Shown here: piece after piece, positions 33,263-40,469 of the stretch
Numbering within the stretch: the first letter of the stretch is position 1
How the letters are laid out: each line of letters starts with the position of its first letter
Assembly (NCBI GenBank): GCA_020060215.1
Contig: JAGVAP010000026.1
Location: 1-42,728, forward strand
Reading direction: 5' to 3'
Source of the DNA: Deltaproteobacteria bacterium
Lineage (GTDB): Bacteria > Desulfobacterota > DSM-4660 > Desulfatiglandales > HGW-15
Length of the DNA: 42,728 nucleotides
Program-made: the position numbers and the translations under genes
The notes under the pieces: generated by a model
Database searches by the model: none
The model's input: the letters and a program-made list of their open reading frames with translations, nothing else
What the model was told of the DNA's origin: nothing

Positions 33263-33342
33263 GGGCAATGTCGTCTTCGCAAATGGGGAGGCTACATGAA
33301 TTGTGGAGGAATATTGTCGGTAATGAACACCGAGCATTGCCC
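33263..33342. repeat. 80-bp unit A repeat, copy 2
   Basis: Starts GGGCAATGTCGTCTTCGC and ends CATTGCCC. It differs from the copy at 27470-27549 at only three of 80 positions. Confidence 0.85.
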
Positions 33343-33582
33343 CTCTCGAATTCAAAGGGGTCAAGGACGGGGTGGTCGTGGCCCATGGCGATCGCCTCGT
33401 GGCCTATGTGGTCCCCCTGGGCGCAGAGGAACCTCCGGCCAAATGTAGGATGGGTGGAGGGCAGCGAAACCCATCGGTTTTGAGGCTTGCGGCATGTGCA
33501 ATCGCTCGAATGGATGGGTTTCGCTGCGCTCCACCCATCCTGCGAAGGTACCCGAATTTGTGCAACGCCGGGGTGAATAATC

Positions 33583-33622
33583 CATTGGCATGCCAGTGGT
33601 ATGAACAATGGCTGTGCCAGTG
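33583..33622. repeat. 40-nt structured hairpin, copy 2
   Basis: Arms CATTGGCATGCC and GGCTGTGCCAGTG around AGTGGTATGAACAAT. Relative to 21864-21903 one base pair changed on both sides (C-G to T-A) and two became G-T wobbles. Confidence 0.7.
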
Positions 33623-33748
33623 ATTGGTGCCGAGGACAATAAATCAGTTCCGACAAGAGAGCCGACCGCACACCGAAGACGATTCAAATGGATCAGAACC
33701 TTCCATCAGAAACGAAGAACGGGCGGAGAGGCTTCAAGATGAATCTCG

Positions 33749-33819
33749 TGTAGGAGCAAGCTCCTGCTTGAGATCTTCTCCCAGCCGAAAAGAATCGCAA
33801 GCAGGAGCTTGCTCCTACA
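33749..33819. repeat. TGTAGGAGCAAG inverted-pair repeat, copy 2 (perfect 22-bp arms)
   Basis: The arm at 33749-33770 is the exact reverse complement of 33798-33819, separated by 27 nt. Each arm also contains its own AGGAGC/GCTCCT palindrome, so both small and large hairpins can form. Confidence 0.8.
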
Positions 33820-33880
33820 GAAAACCGAGATAACCCGCCAGAAGTTACCCCGCCATTGGGGCTGACCTCCACTAAACACA

Positions 33881-33925
33881 GGGGGGCTTACGATACCACC
33901 AGTCTACCGGTGGTACTTCCCCCTT
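33881..33925. repeat. Nested hairpin of unknown role
   Basis: Outer arms AGGGGG (33881-33886) and CCCCCT (33920-33925) enclose an inner stem TACCACC (33895-33901) / GGTGGTA (33910-33916). It could be a terminator-like structure or the end of an old insertion element; no transposase is nearby. Confidence 0.4.
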
Positions 33926-34368
33926 AATCTGACCTTTGCACACCCGTGACGTAGCGGTAGCACTCCTTCGCTCCGCTCGATATCGATTAGGCGGGTTTGC
34001 GTCCGAAAACCCGGACTCTCGAACAGGTCTTTCCGGAAACTCGGACGGACAGGCCTGACCGCCTCATCTCTCCAGCCCTTGCCGGCGCCCCCCTGAAGCC
34101 CAAGCCATTCAATGAAGACGCTGTCGCAAAAAGTCGCAAACTACGTTTTCCCGTCATCCCGGTGAAAACCGGGATCCAGTATTTCCAGGGTGTTGCAGTA
34201 CATTGGCGCTTCGGTTTTCACCGGACCGGGGACTCTTTACGAGAGCATCAACCAAGAGAAGAAAGCACAAGACACATCGAAAGAAACGGTTTTGGCCCCC
34301 AATATGCTTTACCGGTTTCACCGTGCAGGATGTACCTGCTCTCAAAAGCTGCAACCAGGGAGGAAATC

Positions 34369-34758
34369 GTGAGCGTACTCCTCTACACGGGGAAATCGAC
34401 CAGTCTTGGAGAGCGGCTCAGGAGGGTGGTGGAAAGCGGGACCTCGGGGCAGGAGATCGAACTCCTCAAGAAAATGGATGGTCTTGCGGGGAGACTCCAG
34501 CAGCGGGTGTACGACATCGACGCTGCGGTTCTTCTTCTTTCCACAAAAGAAGAGCTCGAGGCGATCCTCTCCCTGAGGGAATGGCTGGCCGGTCTCCGGG
34601 TGATACTCGTCCTCCCCGATGAGGATCGGGACACCATATCGAAGGCACACCGGCTGTCTCCACGCTTCATCACTTTCCTGGACAGGCGATTCGTGGATGT
34701 CGCCGCAGTGCTCGCAAAGATGCTCGAGAACTCCAGGTGCTGGGCGGTGGGCCCGTGA
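34369..34758 (+). CDS. Small hypothetical protein of the chemosensory operon (receiver-like?)
   Basis: 129 residues from a GTG at 34369, chosen because GGAGG lies five bases upstream; the frame is open to 33997 but that part crosses repeats. The sequence starts (M)SVLLYTGKSTSLGERLRRVV and shows alternating strands and helices: DIDAAVLLLSTKEELEAILS, LRVILVLPDEDRDTISKAH, PRFITFLDRRFVDVAAVLAK. The layout is like a degenerate receiver or Rossmann-type fold, but the acidic pocket and phosphorylatable Asp are not clear. I do not recognise the family. The stop overlaps the start of the next gene (GTGA), so the two are translated together. Confidence 0.65.
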   Translation: MSVLLYTGKSTSLGERLRRVVESGTSGQEIELLKKMDGLAGRLQQRVYDIDAAVLLLSTKEELEAILSLREWLAGLRVILVLPDEDRDTISKAHRLSPRFITFLDRRFVDVAAVLAKMLENSRCWAVGP

Positions 34759-36662
34759 GCGCGCTCAGGAAGAGGATGTCATCGGGAATGGAGCTGGGGA
34801 CTGAGATGATGAAGGCCCTGAGAAGGTTGGTTCCCCTGAGCGGTTCCGGTCCCCTCCAGTGGAGTGAGCGGCTGGAAAGGGGTGTGAATCGGCTCTTGGA
34901 GCTGAATACTTCAACGGAAAAGGAGTTTCTCGTACTGTGCCGGCGACTCCAGGATTTCTACCTCCGCGCCAAAGAGATTGCGGAGCTCTCCTCATCCGTT
35001 TCAGCCCGCACCTCCGGCGAGGAGACGGGAGCGGTGGTAGCGGAGCTTCGGTCCATCGTGGATCGGGTAAAGGGGCTGGAGGGTGAATCGCAGGAAGGGC
35101 TGGCCACGTTGACCTCCACGCTGGACGGGTTTGAGAGCATCCGCAACCAGCTTTCGTTGTTTGAAAAGGTCACCCTGAACCTTCACATGCTCTGCAATTC
35201 CCTGAGGATCGAAAGCGCCCGGGTCCGCGAAAGCGATTCAGGTCTTTCGACGCTGGTCGAAGATATCGAGAGGCTCGCTGCGAGCATCAAGCGTCAGTCA
35301 AACGATCTGCTGGGCCGGGCGGACGGGACCAGTTCGCAGATCCGGGAAAACCTGGCGGCGATCTTCGCGTTCAAAAATGTGCAGCAGGGACATGCCACGC
35401 ATATCCTGCGGGACACAGGAGAGAGCCTTACCTCCCTCACCGAAAGGCACGAACGCTCCTCGGCGGGGATGAGATGCCTGTCGGAGAGATGGGAACGGAT
35501 CTCCAAGAGCATCGGAGAGGTCGTCTCCTCTATCCAGTTTCAGGACATCACGCGCCAGCGAATCGAACATGTCATCGAGACCCTTCAAGAGCTCCATCGA
35601 AAACTGGGCGAGCAGCCGGCGTGCGGCATCCGTAAAGGGCTGACCGGCCGCTTTCTCCCTCACCGCTGCCGCGAAATCCTTCCAGAGGCGATCGCCGGGT
35701 GTGAGCTGCAGGCCGTGCAGCTCGACCATGGAAAGGAAGAGATGACGGACGCGGTGAAGCGCATCATCGGCAGTCTCAACGATGTGGCGCTGCAGACCAG
35801 GGCCATCTCCGACGAGACCAAAACGCTCTCCGGGTGGAACCGTGAAGCAGGACAGTCCTATTTCGAGGAACTGAGGACCGGGCTTTCGGCCCTGGTTCAG
35901 GTCCTGAGCGAGTATTCCGACTTGAGCGGCAAACTGCGGAAGGCGACCGGGCAGGTCTCCGAGACGGTGGCTCAGATGTCCGTGGTCGTGAAGGCGATCG
36001 AGAAGATCGGGATCGATATGAACATGGTTGCGCTGAACGCCTGCATCCATGCGGCGCATATCGGGGAAGCCGGGCTCGGTCTGGGAGTCCTCGCCGAATC
36101 GCTTCATCAGCTCTCCATGCAGACTGCGGACCAGATCAATGGAATTGCGTCCAATCTGAAGAACCTCATCAGCGCAGCGTCGGGAATTTCCGCCGAATTC
36201 CGTCCGGAGCATCCGGCCGGGAGCGTCGAAGGTCACATGGCCCGGAATCTTGAGGAAGCGATCAAACCGATCCACAAGCTCCATATGGATGCCTCGGCCC
36301 TGCTCTCCCGGATGGAGGAGTCGGGGAAAAGGCTCGTGGCGGATATTGAAGCCACCGTCGGGTCCGTCACGGTCCACGAAAAGCTGGGCGATGTCGTTTC
36401 CGAGGTGAATGCGGATCTGATCGCAATGGCCTCGGAGATGAGGACCGGACTGCCTGAAGGCATCGCGGTGAAGGCGGGCGGGGAGCTGTCCGAAGCGTCA
36501 CATCGCTATACCATGCATAGCGAAAGGGAAATCCACCATGCTTTTCTTCGGGAGGTCCCCGGGCAGCCGTCGGCAGGAGGAGAGGTCGAGGGGGTGGAAA
36601 AAAGGTGCGACACAGACGGGGAGAAGAAAGAGGACCTGGGGGACAATGTGGAGCTATTCTAG
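34755..36662 (+). CDS. Soluble protein with two MCP-tip-like modules (atypical chemoreceptor-like)
   Basis: 635 residues from a GTG at 34755 overlapping the previous stop. No membrane helix or HAMP is visible, and most of the length looks like coiled coil. Two segments resemble the MCP hairpin tip (consensus [16 protein letters not shown]): LNLHMLCNSLRIESARVRES (about 140-160), and DMNMVALNACIHAAHIGEAG (about 420-440) followed by GLGVLAESLHQLSMQTADQI. Each is degenerate at conserved positions. A conserved-looking IQFQDITRQRIEHVIETLQEL (about 258-278) lies between them. It may be a cytosolic scaffold or receptor that organises CheA/CheW, or a regulator of them. The C-terminal 60 residues are hydrophilic and low in complexity. 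Confidence 0.75.
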   Translation: MSALRKRMSSGMELGTEMMKALRRLVPLSGSGPLQWSERLERGVNRLLELNTSTEKEFLVLCRRLQDFYLRAKEIAELSSSVSARTSGEETGAVVAELRSIVDRVKGLEGESQEGLATLTSTLDGFESIRNQLSLFEKVTLNLHMLCNSLRIESARVRESDSGLSTLVEDIERLAASIKRQSNDLLGRADGTSSQIRENLAAIFAFKNVQQGHATHILRDTGESLTSLTERHERSSAGMRCLSERWERISKSIGEVVSSIQFQDITRQRIEHVIETLQELHRKLGEQPACGIRKGLTGRFLPHRCREILPEAIAGCELQAVQLDHGKEEMTDAVKRIIGSLNDVALQTRAISDETKTLSGWNREAGQSYFEELRTGLSALVQVLSEYSDLSGKLRKATGQVSETVAQMSVVVKAIEKIGIDMNMVALNACIHAAHIGEAGLGLGVLAESLHQLSMQTADQINGIASNLKNLISAASGISAEFRPEHPAGSVEGHMARNLEEAIKPIHKLHMDASALLSRMEESGKRLVADIEATVGSVTVHEKLGDVVSEVNADLIAMASEMRTGLPEGIAVKAGGELSEASHRYTMHSEREIHHAFLREVPGQPSAGGEVEGVEKRCDTDGEKKEDLGDNVELF

Positions 36663-36895
36663 AGTGACACTGAAACTTTGGCCCCATGGACCAGGTCAGA
36701 GACGATTTGGAGACGCCGGTAAGCATGGCCTGGAAGCTTGGAATAATGGAATGGTGGAATGATGGATTTGGGAGCTACAAGACGATCTATTGGCGCCATC
36801 GTCACCGCGCTTCTGGTTGTGGTTCTTCCCGGTATTCCATCACTTCAGCATTCCAGCAGTCCTAAACAGACACCGAACTTCTTCAGGGGTCGAAC
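36663..36895. repeat. Intergenic gap with a TGGAATG inverted pair
   Basis: TGGAATGGTGGAATGATGGA (36747-36766) and the opposite-strand relative TCCATCACTTCAGCATTCCA (36836-36855) form an imperfect inverted repeat. No convincing gene or promoter is seen. Confidence 0.5.
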
Positions 36896-37246
36896 ATGGA
36901 ATTTCAGACCGTAGAACAGCCGGGGGATCGCCTGGTGTTGAAGTTGGAAGGGGACCTGACCATACAGACCGCCGGCGAATTGCTCGGTGCCATGGTGCAG
37001 GCGCAGAAAACCGGATGTCATCTTGACTTGAACCTGGAAAAAGTGACGGGAGCGGATGTCTCCTGCCTTCAACTGCTCTGCTCCGCCCACCGCACACTGG
37101 CAAGGTCGGACCGGCGGATGACGCTCGTACGCCCGGTGCCGGAAGCGTTCGATCGGGTCGTCCGGCAGGCGGGGTACAACCGGGAGCGCGGCTGCGCCTT
37201 GGACGCACACCACACCTGCCTGTGGTGTTCAGGGAGGAACTTATGA
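36896..37246 (+). CDS. STAS-domain protein (anti-sigma antagonist-like)
   Basis: 116 residues, MEFQTVEQPGDRLVLKLEGD onward. The STAS fold is recognised from VLKLEGDLTIQTAGELLGAM, LDLNLEKVTGADVSCLQLL and RRMTLVRPVPEAFDRVV. The serine phosphorylated in SpoIIAA-type proteins would lie in the GADVSCLQLL region (S about 56). In chemosensory operons, small STAS proteins of this type are proposed to dock signalling proteins. AGGGG lies seven bases before the ATG, and the stop overlaps the cheY start (ATGA). Confidence 0.8.
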   Translation: MEFQTVEQPGDRLVLKLEGDLTIQTAGELLGAMVQAQKTGCHLDLNLEKVTGADVSCLQLLCSAHRTLARSDRRMTLVRPVPEAFDRVVRQAGYNRERGCALDAHHTCLWCSGRNL

Positions 37247-37608
37247 GCAAGACCATCATGACCGTAGACGACTCGGCGAGCGTTCGCCAGATGGTGAGCT
37301 TCACGCTCAAGGGGGCGGGCTACGAGGTCGTGGAGGCCGGCGATGGAAGGGAGGCGGTGTCCAAACTGAGCGGCTCTCCCGTACACATGGTCATCACGGA
37401 CCTCAATATGCCCAACCTCGACGGGATCGGTCTGATCCGGGCCATACGGGCCAACCCGTCCTGCAAATTCATTCCGATCGTCATGCTGACCACCGAGAGC
37501 CAGGCCTCCAGGAAGGAGGAGGGAAAATCGGCGGGTGCAACAGGGTGGATCGTCAAACCGTTCAAGCCGGAGCAGCTTCTGGCGGTGGTGAAAAAGGTGC
37601 TGGGGTGA
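37243..37608 (+). CDS. cheY: Chemotaxis response regulator CheY
   Basis: 121 residues starting MSKTIMTVDDSASVRQMVSF at 37243. Stand-alone receiver: D9-D10, phospho-acceptor D53 in MVITDLNMPNLDG, T in MLTTES, K in WIVKPFKPEQL. It is phosphorylated by the CheA encoded next and would bind the flagellar switch or another output. It overlaps its neighbours at both ends (ATGA with STAS; TGATG with cheA). Confidence 0.92.
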   Translation: MSKTIMTVDDSASVRQMVSFTLKGAGYEVVEAGDGREAVSKLSGSPVHMVITDLNMPNLDGIGLIRAIRANPSCKFIPIVMLTTESQASRKEEGKSAGATGWIVKPFKPEQLLAVVKKVLG

Positions 37609-39698
37609 TGGACAGACACGGACAGGCATTTCTTGAAGAGGCCAACGAGCTTCTCGCCGACCTGGAGAGCGGTCTTCTCGACCTCGAGATGACCCCGGAG
37701 GACCCTGAGCTGATCGGCAGGATCTTCCGGGCCATGCACACCATCAAAGGCTCGGGGGCCATGTTCGGCTTCGATGAAGTCTCACGTTTTACTCATCACC
37801 TCGAGACGGCTTATGACCTCGTGAGAAACGAGAAGCTGAAGGTCGACAAGGGTCTCATCGACCTGACCCTGAAGGGCTGCGACGAGATCCGGAGCATGCT
37901 CTCCGGAGGAGGCGGAGACGAAGACGTCTCCCGCCGGGAGGAGATCCTCTCAGCGCTCGGAGGACTGACGCGCCAAGGCGAACCGGAAAGAGAAACGGTC
38001 CCCCCGGAAGAGGTTCAAACTCATCGACCGAAGGAGAACACCGCCCCGGTCACATACAGAATCCGATTTCGCCCGGATTCGGACCTGTTCGCCTCAGGTA
38101 CCAACCCTCTTCTCCTGCTGGACGAGTTGCGGGGGCTCGGGAAATGCACCGTGGTCGCCCAGACCGAGGAGATCCCGGAACTGGACCGGATTGATCCCGA
38201 ACGCTGTTATACGTACTGGGACGTCGTTCTTACCACCGAAGCAGGGGAAAACGCGATCAGAGATGTCTTCATCTTCGTTGAAGACGGTTGCGAGCTGAGC
38301 ATTGCGGTCATCACCGAAGAAGAGGCCGAAGGGGCCGGGTACAAGAGGATCGGTGAGATCCTCGTCGAACGGGGCGACATCGGAAGGACCGAAGTAAAAC
38401 AGGTGCTCGGGTCCCAAAAGCGTCTCGGGGAGCTGCTGGTGGACTCCGGCATGGTGACGCCTTCAAAGGTCGCGTCCGCACTGGCTGAGCAGGAGCATGT
38501 CAAGGAGCTGCGCAAATCCAGACAGGAAAAGGAGGCCGCGGCGAGCATCCGGGTCCCTGCGGAAAGGCTGGATCATCTCGTCAACATGGTCGGAGAGATG
38601 GTCACGATCCAATCCCGCTTGAGCCAGGTCGCCTCGACCCTGAAGGACAGCACGCTCCTGCAGATCTCGGAAGAGGTGGAGCGGCTGATCGCCGAGCTTC
38701 GGGACAGCACCATGAACATCCGCATGCTCCCCATCGGCGCCACCTTCGACCGGTTCAAGCGGCTGGTCCGGGACCTTGCCGAAGAGCTGGGGAAGGAGAT
38801 CTCCCTGACCATCGAAGGCGAGGAAACGGAGCTCGACAAAACGGTCATCGAAAAACTGAACGATCCTCTGACCCATCTCGTACGCAACAGCATCGATCAC
38901 GGGATCGAATCTCCCGAGGAAAGGGATGCACTCGGAAAACCGAGACAGGGAATGATCCATCTGTCCGCGTTCCATTCCGGCGCCTTTGTCATCATACGGA
39001 TCAGGGACGACGGCAGGGGAATCGACAAGGAGGCCGTGAGGAAGAAGGCTGTCGAGAAAGGGATGATTCACACCGATAGCGGGCTGCCTGAAAACGAATT
39101 GCTCTCCATGATCTTCGCGCCCGGCTTCTCCACGGCAAAGACGGTTACCGGTGTCTCCGGCCGGGGCGTTGGCATGGACGTGGTGAAGAAAAACATCGAA
39201 GCCATTCAGGGAAGCATCGAGATCGGAACCCGGCAGGGGGAGGGAACGACCATTTCGCTGAAAATCCCGCTGACCCTGGCGATCGTGGATGGTCTGCTGG
39301 TGAAGGTGGGGAACGGGTTCTTTGTAGTCCCCCTCTCGAGCGTGGAAGAGTGCGTGGAGCTCTCCAGGGAAGACGTCCAAAGGGCGCACGGCCGCAACAT
39401 GGTCCCGATTCGAGATGAACTCGTCCCCTACATATCCCTGCGGGAGCGGTTTTCAATCGACGGGGAGCGGCCGGCGATCGAGCAGATCGTAACCAGCAGG
39501 GTCAACGGCGCCAAGGTGGGCCTCTTGGTGGACCAGGTCATCGGGGAGCATCAGACCGTCATCAAGTCCCTGGGCAGGGCATACAGGGGGATCAAGGATG
39601 TGTCGGGCGCCACGATCCTGGGGGACGGCACACTCGCGCTGATCCTTGAACTCCAGCAGCTGGTGCAGGGATCGGGGATCGATCGGATGCGGCATTGA
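37608..39698 (+). CDS. cheA: Chemotaxis histidine kinase CheA with a GspE-N-like insert
   Basis: 696 residues from ATG 37608 within TGATG (a GTG at 37605 is equally placed). The HPt domain (1-105) has phospho-acceptor H44 in RAMHTIKGSGAMFGF. A P2-like region (about 145-240) is followed by an unusual segment (about 244-300): RIGEILVERGDIGRTEVKQV and RLGELLVDSGMVTPSKVASA, two repeats matching the N-terminal domain of GspE/PilB/MshE ATPases. Then come the dimerisation helix (ERLDHLVNMVGEMVTIQSRL), the ATPase (LVRNSIDHGIESPEER, FAPGFSTAKTVTGVSGRGVGMDVV) and the CheW-like regulatory domain (about 560-690). It phosphorylates CheY in response to receptor signals. Confidence 0.92.
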   Translation: MDRHGQAFLEEANELLADLESGLLDLEMTPEDPELIGRIFRAMHTIKGSGAMFGFDEVSRFTHHLETAYDLVRNEKLKVDKGLIDLTLKGCDEIRSMLSGGGGDEDVSRREEILSALGGLTRQGEPERETVPPEEVQTHRPKENTAPVTYRIRFRPDSDLFASGTNPLLLLDELRGLGKCTVVAQTEEIPELDRIDPERCYTYWDVVLTTEAGENAIRDVFIFVEDGCELSIAVITEEEAEGAGYKRIGEILVERGDIGRTEVKQVLGSQKRLGELLVDSGMVTPSKVASALAEQEHVKELRKSRQEKEAAASIRVPAERLDHLVNMVGEMVTIQSRLSQVASTLKDSTLLQISEEVERLIAELRDSTMNIRMLPIGATFDRFKRLVRDLAEELGKEISLTIEGEETELDKTVIEKLNDPLTHLVRNSIDHGIESPEERDALGKPRQGMIHLSAFHSGAFVIIRIRDDGRGIDKEAVRKKAVEKGMIHTDSGLPENELLSMIFAPGFSTAKTVTGVSGRGVGMDVVKKNIEAIQGSIEIGTRQGEGTTISLKIPLTLAIVDGLLVKVGNGFFVVPLSSVEECVELSREDVQRAHGRNMVPIRDELVPYISLRERFSIDGERPAIEQIVTSRVNGAKVGLLVDQVIGEHQTVIKSLGRAYRGIKDVSGATILGDGTLALILELQQLVQGSGIDRMRH

Positions 39699-39716
39699 CC
39701 TGGCCATGAGAGCAGC

Positions 39717-39761
39717 GTGACTAAAGAGATCATCGATATCGCCGCAACGGAAGTTCTGTAG
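39717..39761 (+). pseudogene. Possible 14-codon remnant of a lost che gene
   Basis: A GTG-initiated frame reads (M)TKEIIDIAATEVL and then stops in TAG, exactly where a GTAGG-type repeat (39758-39788) begins. It has the look of a protein N-terminus (CheX/CheC-like proteins often start this way), but the evidence is only 14 codons. Confidence 0.25.
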
Positions 39762-39788
39762 GTGGGTGGAGCGAAGCGAAACCCATTG
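39758..39788. repeat. GTAGGATGGGTGG-type repeat between cheA and cheR
   Basis: GTAGGTGGGTGGAGCGAAGC onward, with one base missing relative to the consensus (GTAGG-TGGG). It is the only copy inside the otherwise tight chemosensory operon. Confidence 0.75.
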
Positions 39789-39829
39789 TTCGAGCTTGTG
39801 CAGCTTTAGGGTTCCAGGGAGGACCGGAA

Positions 39830-40456
39830 GTGGCATTCACTTTCTTCTTCAGAGACAGGGATGCGCTCGATCTGGCGGCAGACCATCTGATTCCGCTGGT
39901 TTCGGGACGAAGCAGGATCAGAATCTGGGACGCCGGATGCGCCACCGGCCATGAGCCTTATACGCTGGCCATCCTTCTTGCCGAACGCATGGGCACCTTC
40001 GGGTTCCGGAATGTACGGATCTATGCCACAGATTACGACGAACCTCTCCTCACGTTCTTGAAGAGGGGTGTGTACCCCATGGAGGAACTGAAGCGACTCC
40101 CGGAAGGCATTTTCGAGAAGTACTTCGGTCTGAACGGAGGGGAAGGGGAATACAAGGTGATCGACAAAATCAGGGAGGCCCTTGTCCCGATGCATCATGA
40201 CCTCCTCACCCTGAAGCAGCCTGCCGAGAGCTTCAGCCTGATCGTCTGCAAGAACGTGCTCCTGCACTTCAGCCCGGCCCAGAGGGTCAACGTGATCAGG
40301 ATGTTCCACCATTCCCTGGAGCCGGGGGGAATGCTGGTCATGGAGCGCACCCAGGATCTGCCCGAGGGGGTGCGCCCCCTCTTTCACAGAATAAGCCCCC
40401 GGGGGCAGCTTTACGGAAAGGTCGAACCATCATTCGAACACCATTCGAGAAACTGA
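39830..40456 (+). CDS. cheR: Short CheR-type methyltransferase
   Basis: 208 residues from a GTG at 39830, preceded by GGGAGGA. The SAM-binding domain of CheR is clear: [20 protein letters not shown] at the start, motif [65 protein letters not shown] and [13 protein letters not shown]. It should transfer methyl groups from SAM to receptor glutamates. The usual N-terminal CheR_N helical domain (about 70 residues) is missing, so the protein starts right at the catalytic domain. That may be a natural short form or the result of a rearrangement upstream, where a repeat sits. Confidence 0.85.
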   Translation: MAFTFFFRDRDALDLAADHLIPLVSGRSRIRIWDAGCATGHEPYTLAILLAERMGTFGFRNVRIYATDYDEPLLTFLKRGVYPMEELKRLPEGIFEKYFGLNGGEGEYKVIDKIREALVPMHHDLLTLKQPAESFSLIVCKNVLLHFSPAQRVNVIRMFHHSLEPGGMLVMERTQDLPEGVRPLFHRISPRGQLYGKVEPSFEHHSRN

Positions 40457-40469
40457 GGAGGAAAGGGTC

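Larger units (their letters stand above)
33211..34368. repeat. 1.16-kb intergenic repeat cluster before the chemosensory operon
   Basis: No intact gene is seen. In order: a second copy of the composite element (about 33245-33571), with unit A at 33263-33342 and an inverted GTAGGATGGGTGG pair at 33445-33477 and 33512-33544; the 40-nt hairpin copy 2 (33583-33622); the perfect TGTAGGAGCAAG inverted pair (33749-33819); a nested hairpin at 33881-33925; and a CCCGTCATCCCGGTGAAAAC palindrome copy (34150-34179). A 94-bp insert between unit A and the first GTAGG element (33351-33444) reads like a protein fragment (VKDGVVVAHGDRLVAYVVPL). Confidence 0.7.

Noticed and set aside
33997..34368. Upstream extension of the small che-operon protein
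   Set aside because: The extension crosses a dispersed CATCCCGGTGAAAACC repeat, while a GTG with GGAGG at the correct distance exists at 34369.
36762..36914. 50-codon frame beginning MDLGATRRSIGAIVTALLVV upstream of the STAS gene
   Set aside because: No ribosome site, it runs through an inverted repeat, and it overlaps the STAS start; chance is the simpler reading.
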